Shown here piece after piece: positions 34,099 to 41,767 of a DNA stretch of 41,767 bases. Positions within the stretch are counted from its first letter, which is position 1. The number at the start of each line of letters is the position of its first letter. The notes beneath the pieces were generated by a model. That model was not told where the DNA came from, made no database searches, and worked only from the letters and a program-made list of their open reading frames with translations. This DNA comes from MGNI01 sp964353875. Lineage in GTDB: Bacteria > Chloroflexota > Anaerolineae > Anaerolineales > E44-bin32. The position numbers and the translations under genes are program-made. The DNA lies in NCBI GenBank assembly GCA_964353875.1, contig CAYGXU010000015.1:1-41767 (forward strand), read 5' to 3'.

Positions 34099-35039
34099 TC
34101 TGAATCCCAGTCCTCGATACGCTCCCGTACCGCATTTAAATAGACATCTTCCAAACTTCGACCAACTTCAGAGAGAGTCACCACTTGATAACCCGCCGTC
34201 GTGAGACTGTGCAGAACATGCGGATTCACCTCTTTTGGTTTGGCAACCGCATATTGGATCCAATTTGTCCCGTATTTAATTGAAGAAACGCCTTCCGGCA
34301 ACACCGGTTTTAGGCCATTTAATGGCTCGGCAAGTACGATCCTCATCACCGGGTTTCCAAGAAATCTCATTTTCAGATCTTCTGACGAGCCCATCGCTAC
34401 GATTTTACCTTTTCGGATAATCGCAATTCGGTCTGCAAGCGTATCGGCCTCATTGAGATTATGGCTGCATACAATAATTGCGCGATTTGAAGTTCGAAGT
34501 CCCAGGATACTCTCACGGACGAGCCTTGCGCTGGCTGGATCCATAGCGGAAGTGGGCTCATCGAGAAGAAGGATAGGTGGATCATGCAGTAAGGTTCGAG
34601 CCAACGCCAGTTTCTGACGCATACCCTTAGAAAATTCACCCAATCGCCGGTTACGATCTTCCTGCAACTCCAATTGATCCAGCAGCAAATCAATTCGCTT
34701 CCGTATCTGATTTGAAGTCAACCCATATGTTCGTCCGAAAAATGCCAAGTACTCATCAGCATGCATTCGAGTGTACAGGCCATGATGTTCAGTAAGCATC
34801 CCAATCGAATTTCGCACTTCGTGGGGATTTCTGACAACATCATAACCTGCAATGCGCGCCCAGCCTCGAGTTGGTTTTAAGATCGATGCCAACATGCGGA
34901 TAGTTGTCGTCTTCCCGGCGCCATTAGGGCCAAGCAGCGCCAAGACTTCGCCGGCCTGAATGCCTATAGTGACTCCATCCACTGCTTGGAAGTCGTCAAA
35001 GGATTTGCTTAAATCTTGAGTCTCAATCAATACCGTCAT
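34095..35039 (-). CDS. ABC transporter ATP-binding protein
   Basis: 314 aa. Walker A GPNGAGKTTTIRM, signature FSKGMRQKLALARTLL, Walker B PILLLDEPTSAMDP and the H-loop ICSHNLNEAD. Typical DrrA/CcmA-like exporter ATPase with a C-terminal extension of about 80 residues. Partner is the downstream ABC-2/SpoIIM permease, four-base overlap. A good promoter lies just upstream, leaving only about six bases of leader. Confidence 0.93.
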   Translation of the reverse strand: MTVLIETQDLSKSFDDFQAVDGVTIGIQAGEVLALLGPNGAGKTTTIRMLASILKPTRGWARIAGYDVVRNPHEVRNSIGMLTEHHGLYTRMHADEYLAFFGRTYGLTSNQIRKRIDLLLDQLELQEDRNRRLGEFSKGMRQKLALARTLLHDPPILLLDEPTSAMDPASARLVRESILGLRTSNRAIIVCSHNLNEADTLADRIAIIRKGKIVAMGSSEDLKMRFLGNPVMRIVLAEPLNGLKPVLPEGVSSIKYGTNWIQYAVAKPKEVNPHVLHSLTTAGYQVVTLSEVGRSLEDVYLNAVRERIEDWDSE

Positions 35040-35051
35040 CCTATTTAGCGG

Positions 35052-35080
35052 ATTATAGCAGGATGGTCAAACGACCACAA
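35052..35080 (-). promoter_or_regulatory. Promoter of the ABC exporter operon
   Basis: Minus strand: TTGTGG (35075-35080), 17-base spacer, TGC then consensus TATAAT (35052-35057), so an extended -10. The predicted start is about six bases from the ATG at 35039, too short for a full Shine-Dalgarno region. Confidence 0.6.
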
Positions 35081-35107
35081 TCAGACATCATCCTTGAAGA
35101 ACATTAT

Positions 35108-35128
35108 AGGCCGGCTTTGGGCCGGCCT
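35108..35128 (-). terminator. GC-rich hairpin after lgt
   Basis: AGGCCGGC and GCCGGCCT arms (8 perfect bp) with a five-base loop, 34 bases past the lgt stop. On the minus strand the following bases are TATAATGTTC, only moderately T-rich, so termination strength is uncertain. Confidence 0.55.
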
Positions 35129-35161
35129 GCGAAAATTGTACGTAAATGATGTCTTCCCTGT

Positions 35162-35998
35162 TCATTCCTCTGTGACTTCCTCATTTACGACTTCCGCCTT
35201 CTTTCGATGCCGAAGGAAAAGCACAAGAGCACTGACGATAGCCACAAGGAGCATTAACATCTGGTTGAAATTAATCCCCAAAAGAGGGACAAAATCCAAA
35301 CGAATAAACTCAAGCATGAAGCGGCCAATTGGATAAGTGATCAGGTATATAACGAACAAATCACCGGTCTTTAAACGATTAGCAAATTTACGCCAAATCC
35401 AAATAAGGAAGGCGAGGTTTAATAAATTCCAAATAGACTCGTATAGAAACAATGGATGGAAGTGATCGAAATTTAAATAGGGTTCCATACGATTCTCAGG
35501 TCGAATGTAAATGCCCCACGGTAGATCGGTTGGCGGGCCATAGAGTTCTTGATTGATGAAGTTTCCCCACCGTCCAATCCCCTGAGCAAGGGCAACCCCA
35601 GGTGCAGCCGCGTCAAGCAGTGTAAAAAGGTTTAATTGTCGCCGCTTTGCGAAAATATAAAGCCCCAATACTCCCCCAGCGATTGCCCCGGGCATCCCTA
35701 ACCCACCTCTCCAAGTAGTGAGAATATCCAGGGGATGAGTTAGGTAATACATTGTGTCAATCCCTGCATCCAGGAGTGTTTTCGAAGGAGTCAAGATATG
35801 GTAAATTCGAGCCCCAATCACACCAAAGAATAACGCCCAGATCAGACCATCCCATACCAGGTCCGGATCCTCTTTCCCCTCTTTTTTGATAATCCATCGC
35901 GCTAGATAGGCTGCTCCCACTGCCCCCAACATGATGATCATTCCATAAAATCGGAAATAGAGCGGACCGATGTGAATTCCGTAAGCATCGATTGACAT
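35162..35998 (-). CDS. lgt: Prolipoprotein diacylglyceryl transferase Lgt
   Basis: 278 aa, about seven membrane helices. Signature GRWGNFINQELYGPP is present with the catalytic-region Arg, Asn and Glu; further RGGLGMPGAIAGG and the C-terminal GRFMLEFIRLDF. Transfers diacylglycerol from phosphatidylglycerol to the lipobox cysteine of lipoproteins. Starts six bases after the CDP-alcohol phosphatidyltransferase stop, which plausibly supplies its lipid donor. The C-terminal tail is charged. Confidence 0.95.
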   Translation of the reverse strand: MSIDAYGIHIGPLYFRFYGMIIMLGAVGAAYLARWIIKKEGKEDPDLVWDGLIWALFFGVIGARIYHILTPSKTLLDAGIDTMYYLTHPLDILTTWRGGLGMPGAIAGGVLGLYIFAKRRQLNLFTLLDAAAPGVALAQGIGRWGNFINQELYGPPTDLPWGIYIRPENRMEPYLNFDHFHPLFLYESIWNLLNLAFLIWIWRKFANRLKTGDLFVIYLITYPIGRFMLEFIRLDFVPLLGINFNQMLMLLVAIVSALVLFLRHRKKAEVVNEEVTEE

Positions 35999-36004
35999 TG
36001 TTGA

Positions 36005-36628
36005 TCATTTCTCCCGATTGCGCGCTTGTTTTCGGACACTCAGAATCCGTTGTAGAGCGGTAATATGTGCGAATACAGCTATAATCCCAACTCCAAGCCA
36101 TGGAATGGAAAGGACCAGGCTGGGTGCCAGGATGAGAAATCTCTCCATACGGGTTAAGATGCCGATTTTAGCATCGAATCCCAATCCCTCTGCTCGAGCT
36201 CGAACATAAGAAACCATCATGGAACCAAATGCCGCGGCAAAAGTCAGAGCGACCATGATGGCATCATTTTTCATCCCATAATAGACCAATATCCCGGCGA
36301 AAATAATCAGCTCTGAATAACGATCGACAACCGAATCGACAAAGGCGCCAAAATCTGAAGGTTCGCCCCGCAATCTAGCCATGGTTCCATCCAACGCATC
36401 GATAGGGCCTATAGCAATGATGACAATCCCCCCAATTAAAAACTGTCCGCGTGCCAAAAAAAGCGCCCCAATCAGATTCCCCGCTAATCCGAATAATGTC
36501 ACTGTATTTGGCGCAATCTTAAGTCGATTGAGAAACGCGCTGATCGGCACGAGCACGCCCTGAAAGCGAGCTCGCATGGCATCGGTGAATGTTGGTCGGG
36601 GTTCTATTATGGGTTCATTCCTTTGCAT
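36005..36628 (-). CDS. CDP-alcohol phosphatidyltransferase family protein
   Basis: 207 aa, about six membrane helices. Catalytic motif D-x2-D-G-x2-A-R-x8-G-x3-D-x3-D is intact: DALDGTMARL, then GAFVDSVVDRYSE. Family members make phosphatidylglycerol phosphate, phosphatidylinositol phosphate or related lipids; the exact alcohol cannot be read from the sequence. ATG preceded by GGAG at six bases. In an ftsK-PT-lgt run; product may feed Lgt. Confidence 0.9.
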   Translation of the reverse strand: MQRNEPIIEPRPTFTDAMRARFQGVLVPISAFLNRLKIAPNTVTLFGLAGNLIGALFLARGQFLIGGIVIIAIGPIDALDGTMARLRGEPSDFGAFVDSVVDRYSELIIFAGILVYYGMKNDAIMVALTFAAAFGSMMVSYVRARAEGLGFDAKIGILTRMERFLILAPSLVLSIPWLGVGIIAVFAHITALQRILSVRKQARNREK

Positions 36629-36682
36629 CTATGGCTCCATCGCATTTATTCGTGGCTATGCTACCGCCCCTTTAAGAGGGTG

Positions 36683-38929
36683 TCAAGAATGATCATCTCC
36701 TTCCTGCTCCTGTTGGCTCAATGGATCCTCATCTCTTTCAATAAGGACTTCACGCGTTTTCCCTCCTGCCTGTGGCCTACCGATAACACCAAGCTCTTCC
36801 AATTCGTCCATCAGTCTGGCTGCACGCGGATATCCGATGCGTAATCTACGTTGAAGCATGGACGCACTTGCATGCCTGGCTTTGCGCACAATTTCGATTG
36901 CTTGCTCAATGATCTCATCTCGTTCCTCTAAAGCTTCTTGACGGACAAGCATTTCCTCCCATGGCGCCCCGGCAACTGGATGAGTCTGCTCTACATCTAT
37001 TGTCCCATGCCAGTAATTAATCAAGCGCTCAATCTCCAGATCGCTCACAAATGCCCCCTGCAATCGTACTGGGGTCGCCGATTCGGGGGAAAGGAAGAGC
37101 ATGTCACCGCGCCCCAGAAGTGTCTCCGCTCCGGGCATATCAAGGATTACACGCGAATCGACACTGGAAGCGACTGCGAAAGAAATCCTCGCTGGGAAGT
37201 TCGCTTTAATCAGGCCGGTAACAACATCAGTACTCGGCCTCTGCGTCGCCACTACCAAATGAATCCCGGTAGCACGTGCCATTTGCGCAAGACGAACCAG
37301 TGTCCGTTCCGTTTGATCAGGGACCATCATCATCAAATCTGCCAATTCATCGATCATCACAACAAGTCTGGGTAATCGTTCGGCTGATTTCTTTCGACCC
37401 ATTTTTTGATTATATCGATTGATATCTCGAGCATGTGCCCCTTCGAGTAATTTGTATCGTCGGTCCATTTCTGTTGTACACCAGCGTAAAACGCCTACGA
37501 TCCGTTCAAGCTCCGTTTCCACCTTACCAATAAGATGAGGCAAACCATTGAAGCGAACCAATTCAACCATTTTGGGATCGATCATCACCAGATTAAGGTC
37601 ATCCGGGCTGTTGTTAAAAGCCAGGCAGGCAGTTAATGCGGTAATGCAAACCGACTTCCCCGAACCGGTTGTGCCTGCGATCAATAAATGGGGCATGGCT
37701 GCCAAATCAGCTGAGATGGCTTTGCCGGCGACATCCCTTCCCAAACCGATTGCCAATGGCGAGTTAATGGCCTGGAATCCTTCAGATTCAAGGATTGTTC
37801 GCAGACGGACCATGGATGATTTGCGGTTGGGAACCTCGATCCCAACATATGCTTGGCCCGGAACCGGAGCTTCGATCCTCACCCGAGGCGCGGAGAGCGC
37901 TAATGCCAGGTCATTTGCTAAAGAGGTAATTTGAGACACACGCACCTTCTGGCGCTTATGCGAACCATTTGAAACCTCAACCTCAACATAACCAGGCTCG
38001 ACCGCATATTGGGTTACCGAGGGGCCAGTTCGAAGATCAACTACTTTTACGGGTAGACCAAAATCTGCCAGGGTCTTTTCAATTAAACCGGCAGTATGAT
38101 TGATTTCCTGGGCACTGATACGGGAATATTGGCCTTCTTCCAAAATTTCATAGGGTGGTAGCCGTTGATCCCGCTCGATTGCCTCGGCTGATCGTTCTTT
38201 TTCTACTTCAGGTAATTCGAATTTCTTGCGATATTGACTTGGAAGACGTTGTGCCCGGCGTGTTCTCAGTTCGATCTCGCTCTTAGTTGGTTCGCCCGTC
38301 ATGAGGCTTTCTGAGGCAGGGCTATCTTCCTCGGATTTCCTCAGTTCAGTTTTTTCCATCCATCTCAGTGAAACTCGATGGAGGGATCCGCTACTGAGAT
38401 AGAGCCCAATAACCAAGGTGAGGAGCAAGAAAATCAAAAGCGCCCCCAGTTCGCCAATTACGCCTTTTAACAGCGTGGCAATCCCCCAGCCGATTACCCC
38501 GCCGCCTTCACCCATTTCTGCCCGAGGGAGGATTAGACCATCAATGATCGCCATCAGTGCCAAAAAACTAAAAAAGAATAACTCAAATGCGATCAAACGC
38601 GCCCAAGGAATTTCCCTGCTGCGTTGATCTTTCCCTTGAATCAGCCATAACATGAGAAGAATAAAGGCGATTGGGACAAGCCATTCCCCCCATCCAAGCC
38701 AACGTCGAATAAAGCTTACCCAGGCATCGACTAATACACCTCTGGTCAGCCCCAACAATCCCAATAGAATCACGACCGCGACGACGCCAGATAGGATTGC
38801 GAGGATATCCTCTACTCGATGACGCCAACGTGTGATGAAATAGCTAATTTTATAGATAAATCCGCTTGCTTCGACGGGGCGCGGAGATTTATCCGATAAT
38901 TGAGGGCGATTCTTCCTCTCTGACATCAT
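36683..38929 (-). CDS. ftsK: DNA translocase FtsK/SpoIIIE
   Basis: 748 aa. Four N-terminal membrane helices (about residues 40-190), a short linker, then the motor: IAGTTGSGKSVCIT (Walker A), LNLVMIDPKMVEL and LVVMIDELADLMM (Walker B region), ATQRPSTDVVTGLIKANFP. C-terminal winged-helix gamma domain (about 675-735) for KOPS-like site recognition. Pumps DNA at the division septum. The linker is short compared with E. coli. Preceded at 72 bases by the S1 gene, with a possible attenuator between. Confidence 0.95.
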   Translation of the reverse strand: MMSERKNRPQLSDKSPRPVEASGFIYKISYFITRWRHRVEDILAILSGVVAVVILLGLLGLTRGVLVDAWVSFIRRWLGWGEWLVPIAFILLMLWLIQGKDQRSREIPWARLIAFELFFFSFLALMAIIDGLILPRAEMGEGGGVIGWGIATLLKGVIGELGALLIFLLLTLVIGLYLSSGSLHRVSLRWMEKTELRKSEEDSPASESLMTGEPTKSEIELRTRRAQRLPSQYRKKFELPEVEKERSAEAIERDQRLPPYEILEEGQYSRISAQEINHTAGLIEKTLADFGLPVKVVDLRTGPSVTQYAVEPGYVEVEVSNGSHKRQKVRVSQITSLANDLALALSAPRVRIEAPVPGQAYVGIEVPNRKSSMVRLRTILESEGFQAINSPLAIGLGRDVAGKAISADLAAMPHLLIAGTTGSGKSVCITALTACLAFNNSPDDLNLVMIDPKMVELVRFNGLPHLIGKVETELERIVGVLRWCTTEMDRRYKLLEGAHARDINRYNQKMGRKKSAERLPRLVVMIDELADLMMMVPDQTERTLVRLAQMARATGIHLVVATQRPSTDVVTGLIKANFPARISFAVASSVDSRVILDMPGAETLLGRGDMLFLSPESATPVRLQGAFVSDLEIERLINYWHGTIDVEQTHPVAGAPWEEMLVRQEALEERDEIIEQAIEIVRKARHASASMLQRRLRIGYPRAARLMDELEELGVIGRPQAGGKTREVLIERDEDPLSQQEQEGDDHS

Positions 38930-38951
38930 CTTCCCAATAATTGAAAGGGAA

Positions 38952-38998
38952 TACCGGGCGCAGTAGGATTGCGCCCGGTAGATATCGCAATCCTACTG
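38952..38998 (-). promoter_or_regulatory. Candidate attenuator between the S1 gene and ftsK
   Basis: Two mutually exclusive hairpins on the minus-strand RNA. Terminator-like: an 11-bp stem, arms 38970-38980 and 38952-38962, loop of seven, followed by UUCCCUUUCAAUUAUU. Alternative: a 13-bp stem pairing 38986-38998 with 38961-38973 (CAGTAGGATTGCG / CGCAATCCTACTG), loop of 12; its second arm takes the top and loop of the terminator. The first arm begins three bases after the S1 stop codon. A simple bifunctional terminator is the other reading. Confidence 0.55.
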
Positions 38999-39001
38999 AC
39001 A

Positions 39002-40021
39002 TCAATAGGATGAGAGCGGCTCAGGCTCGTCAGAATGGACTATGGCCTTTGGTTCCGAAATCGCTCGCTGGGAGACATCGCGCAAGCTCAGTCCTAAACG
39101 ACGAGATGGAGAATCGATGTGGATCACTCGAGCCCGAACACGTTCCTCCTCGTGCAGAACGCTACGAGGGTGTAAGAAGCTGCCATCGCCTAATTCAGAA
39201 ACATGGATCAGGCCTTCAAGCCCCTCCTCGATCCCAACAAAGGCGCCGAATTTCACCACATTTGTAATGACACCTTCTACGATATCTCCTATTTCATATC
39301 GCCCCTCGACGTTATCCCAAGGATCTGGCATGAGCTCCTTTAGGCTGAGTGCAACTCTTCCCTGATCTCGGTCAACGGAGAGTACTTGCACTTGCACCTC
39401 TTGTCCGCAGCAAACGACATCCGCCGGGTGACGTACTCGTCCCCATGATAATTCAGAAACGTGAATCAGCCCTTCGACGCCTCCCAGATCAACGAAAACA
39501 CCAAAACGGGTGATATTTGTCACTATACCAGAGAGACAGTTCCCAACAATAAGGGAATTTAGTAATTCGGTTCGCTTTCCAGGACCCGCTTGTGCTGCCC
39601 TCTGAGAGAATACTAATCGACCCCGTTCCGGATCGTATTCAATGACTTTCAGACAAAGGTTCTGACCAACATAATTGGCTAATTGGGACGAGCGATCGCG
39701 CTCATTCGCCTCTAGCTGAAAGGTAACCAAATGGGAGACAGGCACAAACCCGCGCAGATTCTGTGCCTCAACCAGCAATCCCCCCCGGTTATACCCTATC
39801 ACAGGGAGATCGATAACATCATCCGATTCAAATAATTCACGCGCCCACAACCAATCTTCGGGCGTTCCCCGATTATCAAATCGATCCCCCAAACTCCCTT
39901 CCGGCTTACGATATTTTATTGTCGGGCTATCCTCCTCTGTTAATACGGCTGACCACCAAGATTCATCCATAGGCGGTGGTGCGTTCGGCGTAGTTTGACC
40001 AATAGTTTCTTCGAATTCCAT
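39002..40021 (-). CDS. S1 RNA-binding domain protein (ribosomal S1-like)
   Basis: About 339 aa. Acidic N-terminal region (1-60), then three S1 repeats: a diverged one (about 70-135, with GGLLVEAQNLRGFVPVSHL), and two good ones (about 150-225 with TRFGVFVDLGGVEGLIHVSE; about 240-310 with VKFGAFVGIEEGLEGLIHVS). This is like the short S1 proteins of Gram-positive bacteria. ATG at 40021 is chosen (GAGG eight bases upstream) over a TTG at 40060. Own promoter upstream. Some such proteins help mRNA binding to the 30S subunit. Confidence 0.88.
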   Translation of the reverse strand: MEFEETIGQTTPNAPPPMDESWWSAVLTEEDSPTIKYRKPEGSLGDRFDNRGTPEDWLWARELFESDDVIDLPVIGYNRGGLLVEAQNLRGFVPVSHLVTFQLEANERDRSSQLANYVGQNLCLKVIEYDPERGRLVFSQRAAQAGPGKRTELLNSLIVGNCLSGIVTNITRFGVFVDLGGVEGLIHVSELSWGRVRHPADVVCCGQEVQVQVLSVDRDQGRVALSLKELMPDPWDNVEGRYEIGDIVEGVITNVVKFGAFVGIEEGLEGLIHVSELGDGSFLHPRSVLHEEERVRARVIHIDSPSRRLGLSLRDVSQRAISEPKAIVHSDEPEPLSSY

Positions 40022-40082
40022 CGCAGTTACCTCGAACCTCCGGATATTTCCACTACACAATCCCCCTTGCCCCTGTTAATTT

Positions 40083-40110
40083 AGCATACTCAATTCTTCT
40101 TAAAGTGCAA
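40083..40110 (-). promoter_or_regulatory. Promoter of the S1 gene
   Basis: Minus strand TTGCAC (40105-40110), 16-base spacer, TATGCT (40083-40088). Leader of about 55 bases with GGAGG and GAGG sites before the ATG. Confidence 0.5.
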
Positions 40111-40116
40111 GCAATC

Positions 40117-41767
40117 CTAAGCAGCCTCCTTACCCTCACCGTTTCCTGAAGCATCCTTTTCCATTTCTGCAATCGCCTTTGTTACAGCCTCCAATGCTAC
40201 GCGTTGTTTGCGGTACAAATCCGCCTCAGACATCGCCAAACGCATGGCAACATCTCGTACTTTACGGCCCTCTAAAAATTTCATCTCGAGAATATTGTAC
40301 AACATCCATTCTGCCGTGAAACGTCTTTCTCCTGCGGGTCGTATTCGTTCGATGCCTTCATGCAAAATCGCCCGTAATGCATTTACCGGATTGCCCTCAT
40401 GTTGATCCAAGGTATCACGGACGATATGAAGTCGTAATAACGGGCTTTCGGTGAGGCGTGGCCCTCCCCAATAATGAGTCAAAGCATCTCTTACCCAATG
40501 AACCAGGTCCGCTTCATTGCTACCACTCCCAATTGGAGCAGTGAATGCCTCGGAACCAAAGTACCGTGCAGCTGCACGAATACGATAAATCTCTTCCATT
40601 TTTGGCACTATACGATCCATCACAAGAAATACCTCGCGCTGTAATAACCGATCATTTAATGCCACAAGAGCACGGTCAGCAAGCAGACGTACGGAAGAGG
40701 CTTCGTCGGGCGTGAATTCTGGCTCTTCTGACCAGGCACGAAAGCCCATGATTCCCAAGACATCCTCTGATGATTCCTGATTTTTTAGAGGTAAAAGCCA
40801 ATAATGATCCCAAATGAACAGGGTACCCAGGTTTTCAATCTTCCGTTTCTGATTGTCCATTAGAACAGGCGGAAGATCCTCCGATGCTCGCAATGGATCT
40901 TCTGGACCCACGGCGACTTCTAGCTCCAAGCCCTCCTCTCCCATGGCAGCAATAAAAGCAGATGTTGCACTGGTAATATCACAAGCCGCGTTGAGAATGG
41001 ATTCAAGGAACTGCTGTAAATCACCGGTTGTCAGCAAACGATCCTCGAGCATTTGTAACCGAACAAGGTCATTACGATCCTGGCCATAGAATAACCACCG
41101 TTCAATTGGTTGCCGGATCAAGGTAATGAGATACTGCAGCAAAAGCAGTGTGGCCACCATAATAAATGGAACAATGCGGCTATTCTCCATACTTAAACGT
41201 ATTGCAACCCGATTTGCTACAATTGTCACCGCCAATACCGTAGAGGCGACAACAGGTCCACGCAAGATCCATTGAAACAAACGGCTTTTCACGACGCGAT
41301 CAGGATAGCTTACTCCGAAGTATGCAACAGTGTAAGCCATGAGGACGAGCATTCCCGCTACCCCAATCGTTACAATGATCAATGCCGTCCAGAATAAGAC
41401 AGGCAACATCATCCCAGTATCACCAGCGAGCATAAGAAGTGGAAAAGTCGCCAAGATCGGTCCCAAAGAACCAATCATCAAATAACGCATACGTCGCTTG
41501 CTTGTCCGTGTAAGACAGCGTTGATAGGCTCGCCAATAGTTTAGCCCGGAGAATACAAGTGCGCCGAGAAAGAAGAGAGTGAATAGAGGGAATAGTGGAC
41601 CGGGTAATAAATATCCTGCTGATCCAGCAATATGCAACTTGCCAACCAAGAGATTAGTGAAACCAGCAACAATCACAATGATGCCGCCCAGCATGTAACT
41701 GAACAAGCCAATAGCACGCCGCTTTCCTCTTGATGGACGCCCCGTGGCTGCAAGAAGCGCATCAGAT
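40117..41767 (-). CDS. Membrane GAF-domain sensor-like protein (5' end outside window)
   Basis: At least 549 residues; the frame is open to the window edge without a convincing start (the TTG at 41706 is internal: residues SDALLAATGRPSRGKRRAIG precede it). About six membrane helices, then a GAF domain (about 215-360 of the visible part) and a C-terminal segment with LTHYWGGPRLTESPLLRLHI and a helix-turn-helix-like RKVRDVAMRLAMSEADLYRK. No histidine-kinase H-box or ATPase was seen. Probably a membrane sensor or regulator; function unknown. It is followed by the S1 gene's promoter. Confidence 0.75.
   Translation of the reverse strand, partial: SDALLAATGRPSRGKRRAIGLFSYMLGGIIVIVAGFTNLLVGKLHIAGSAGYLLPGPLFPLFTLFFLGALVFSGLNYWRAYQRCLTRTSKRRMRYLMIGSLGPILATFPLLMLAGDTGMMLPVLFWTALIIVTIGVAGMLVLMAYTVAYFGVSYPDRVVKSRLFQWILRGPVVASTVLAVTIVANRVAIRLSMENSRIVPFIMVATLLLLQYLITLIRQPIERWLFYGQDRNDLVRLQMLEDRLLTTGDLQQFLESILNAACDITSATSAFIAAMGEEGLELEVAVGPEDPLRASEDLPPVLMDNQKRKIENLGTLFIWDHYWLLPLKNQESSEDVLGIMGFRAWSEEPEFTPDEASSVRLLADRALVALNDRLLQREVFLVMDRIVPKMEEIYRIRAAARYFGSEAFTAPIGSGSNEADLVHWVRDALTHYWGGPRLTESPLLRLHIVRDTLDQHEGNPVNALRAILHEGIERIRPAGERRFTAEWMLYNILEMKFLEGRKVRDVAMRLAMSEADLYRKQRVALEAVTKAIAEMEKDASGNGEGKEAA

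Overview
The window looks like chromosomal DNA from a member of the Chloroflexota, most probably class Anaerolineae. This is inferred from gene content and protein style: DUF1461 protein, fused membrane/spermidine-synthase-like protein, YfhO/GT-C clusters, a Glutaredoxin-DUF2085 protein and a large GAF membrane protein. Base composition is moderate and genes are densely packed. Nearly all genes are on the minus strand; only one two-gene unit (14335-17472) is on the plus strand. I see no tRNA, rRNA, CRISPR array, transposase, phage gene or integration site. The rightmost gene (S1-side sensor) runs off the window edge.

Layout by region. 20-4720: an operon moxR - DUF58 - spermidine-synthase-like membrane protein - DUF1461 membrane protein. 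5028-13980: five large multi-span membrane proteins, two of them YfhO family, arranged as a duplicated two-gene unit (A-YfhO, A'-YfhO) plus an extra GT-C-like protein; probably surface glycan/lipid-linked sugar transfer. 14335-17472 (+): coiled-coil zinc-ribbon protein and a membrane-anchored NACHT/HEAT protein. 17624-21094: glutaredoxin-DUF2085 fusion, pgeF, yggS, yggT, yggU, closed by a clear intrinsic terminator. 21203-25187: ccdA, then a copper-type operon csoR-copZ-copA with a visible promoter and a G/C-tract palindromic operator. 25290-27534: GNAT - Mog/MoaB - MFS transporter, translationally coupled. 27911-31529: hsp20 - lon - single-domain response regulator, closed by a terminator. 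31891-35080: ABC ATPase - ABC-2/SpoIIM fusion permease - RNase Z-like hydrolase. 35108-38929: ftsK - CDP-alcohol phosphatidyltransferase - lgt. 39002-40110: a three-domain S1 protein with its own promoter. 40117-41767: a membrane/GAF/HTH-like protein, partial.

The most interesting signals are: (1) two mutually exclusive RNA hairpins between the S1 gene and ftsK that look like an attenuator; (2) a membrane-anchored NACHT-HEAT STAND NTPase coupled to a zinc-ribbon protein; (3) the tandem duplication of the YfhO-containing unit; (4) a CsoR-family repressor in which the expected His copper ligand is Arg; (5) several start codons placed 6-7 bases after a -10 box, suggesting leaderless mRNAs; and (6) two domain fusions (glutaredoxin-DUF2085, ABC-2 permease-SpoIIM). 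All functional statements are from family recognition by eye; no database search was run.
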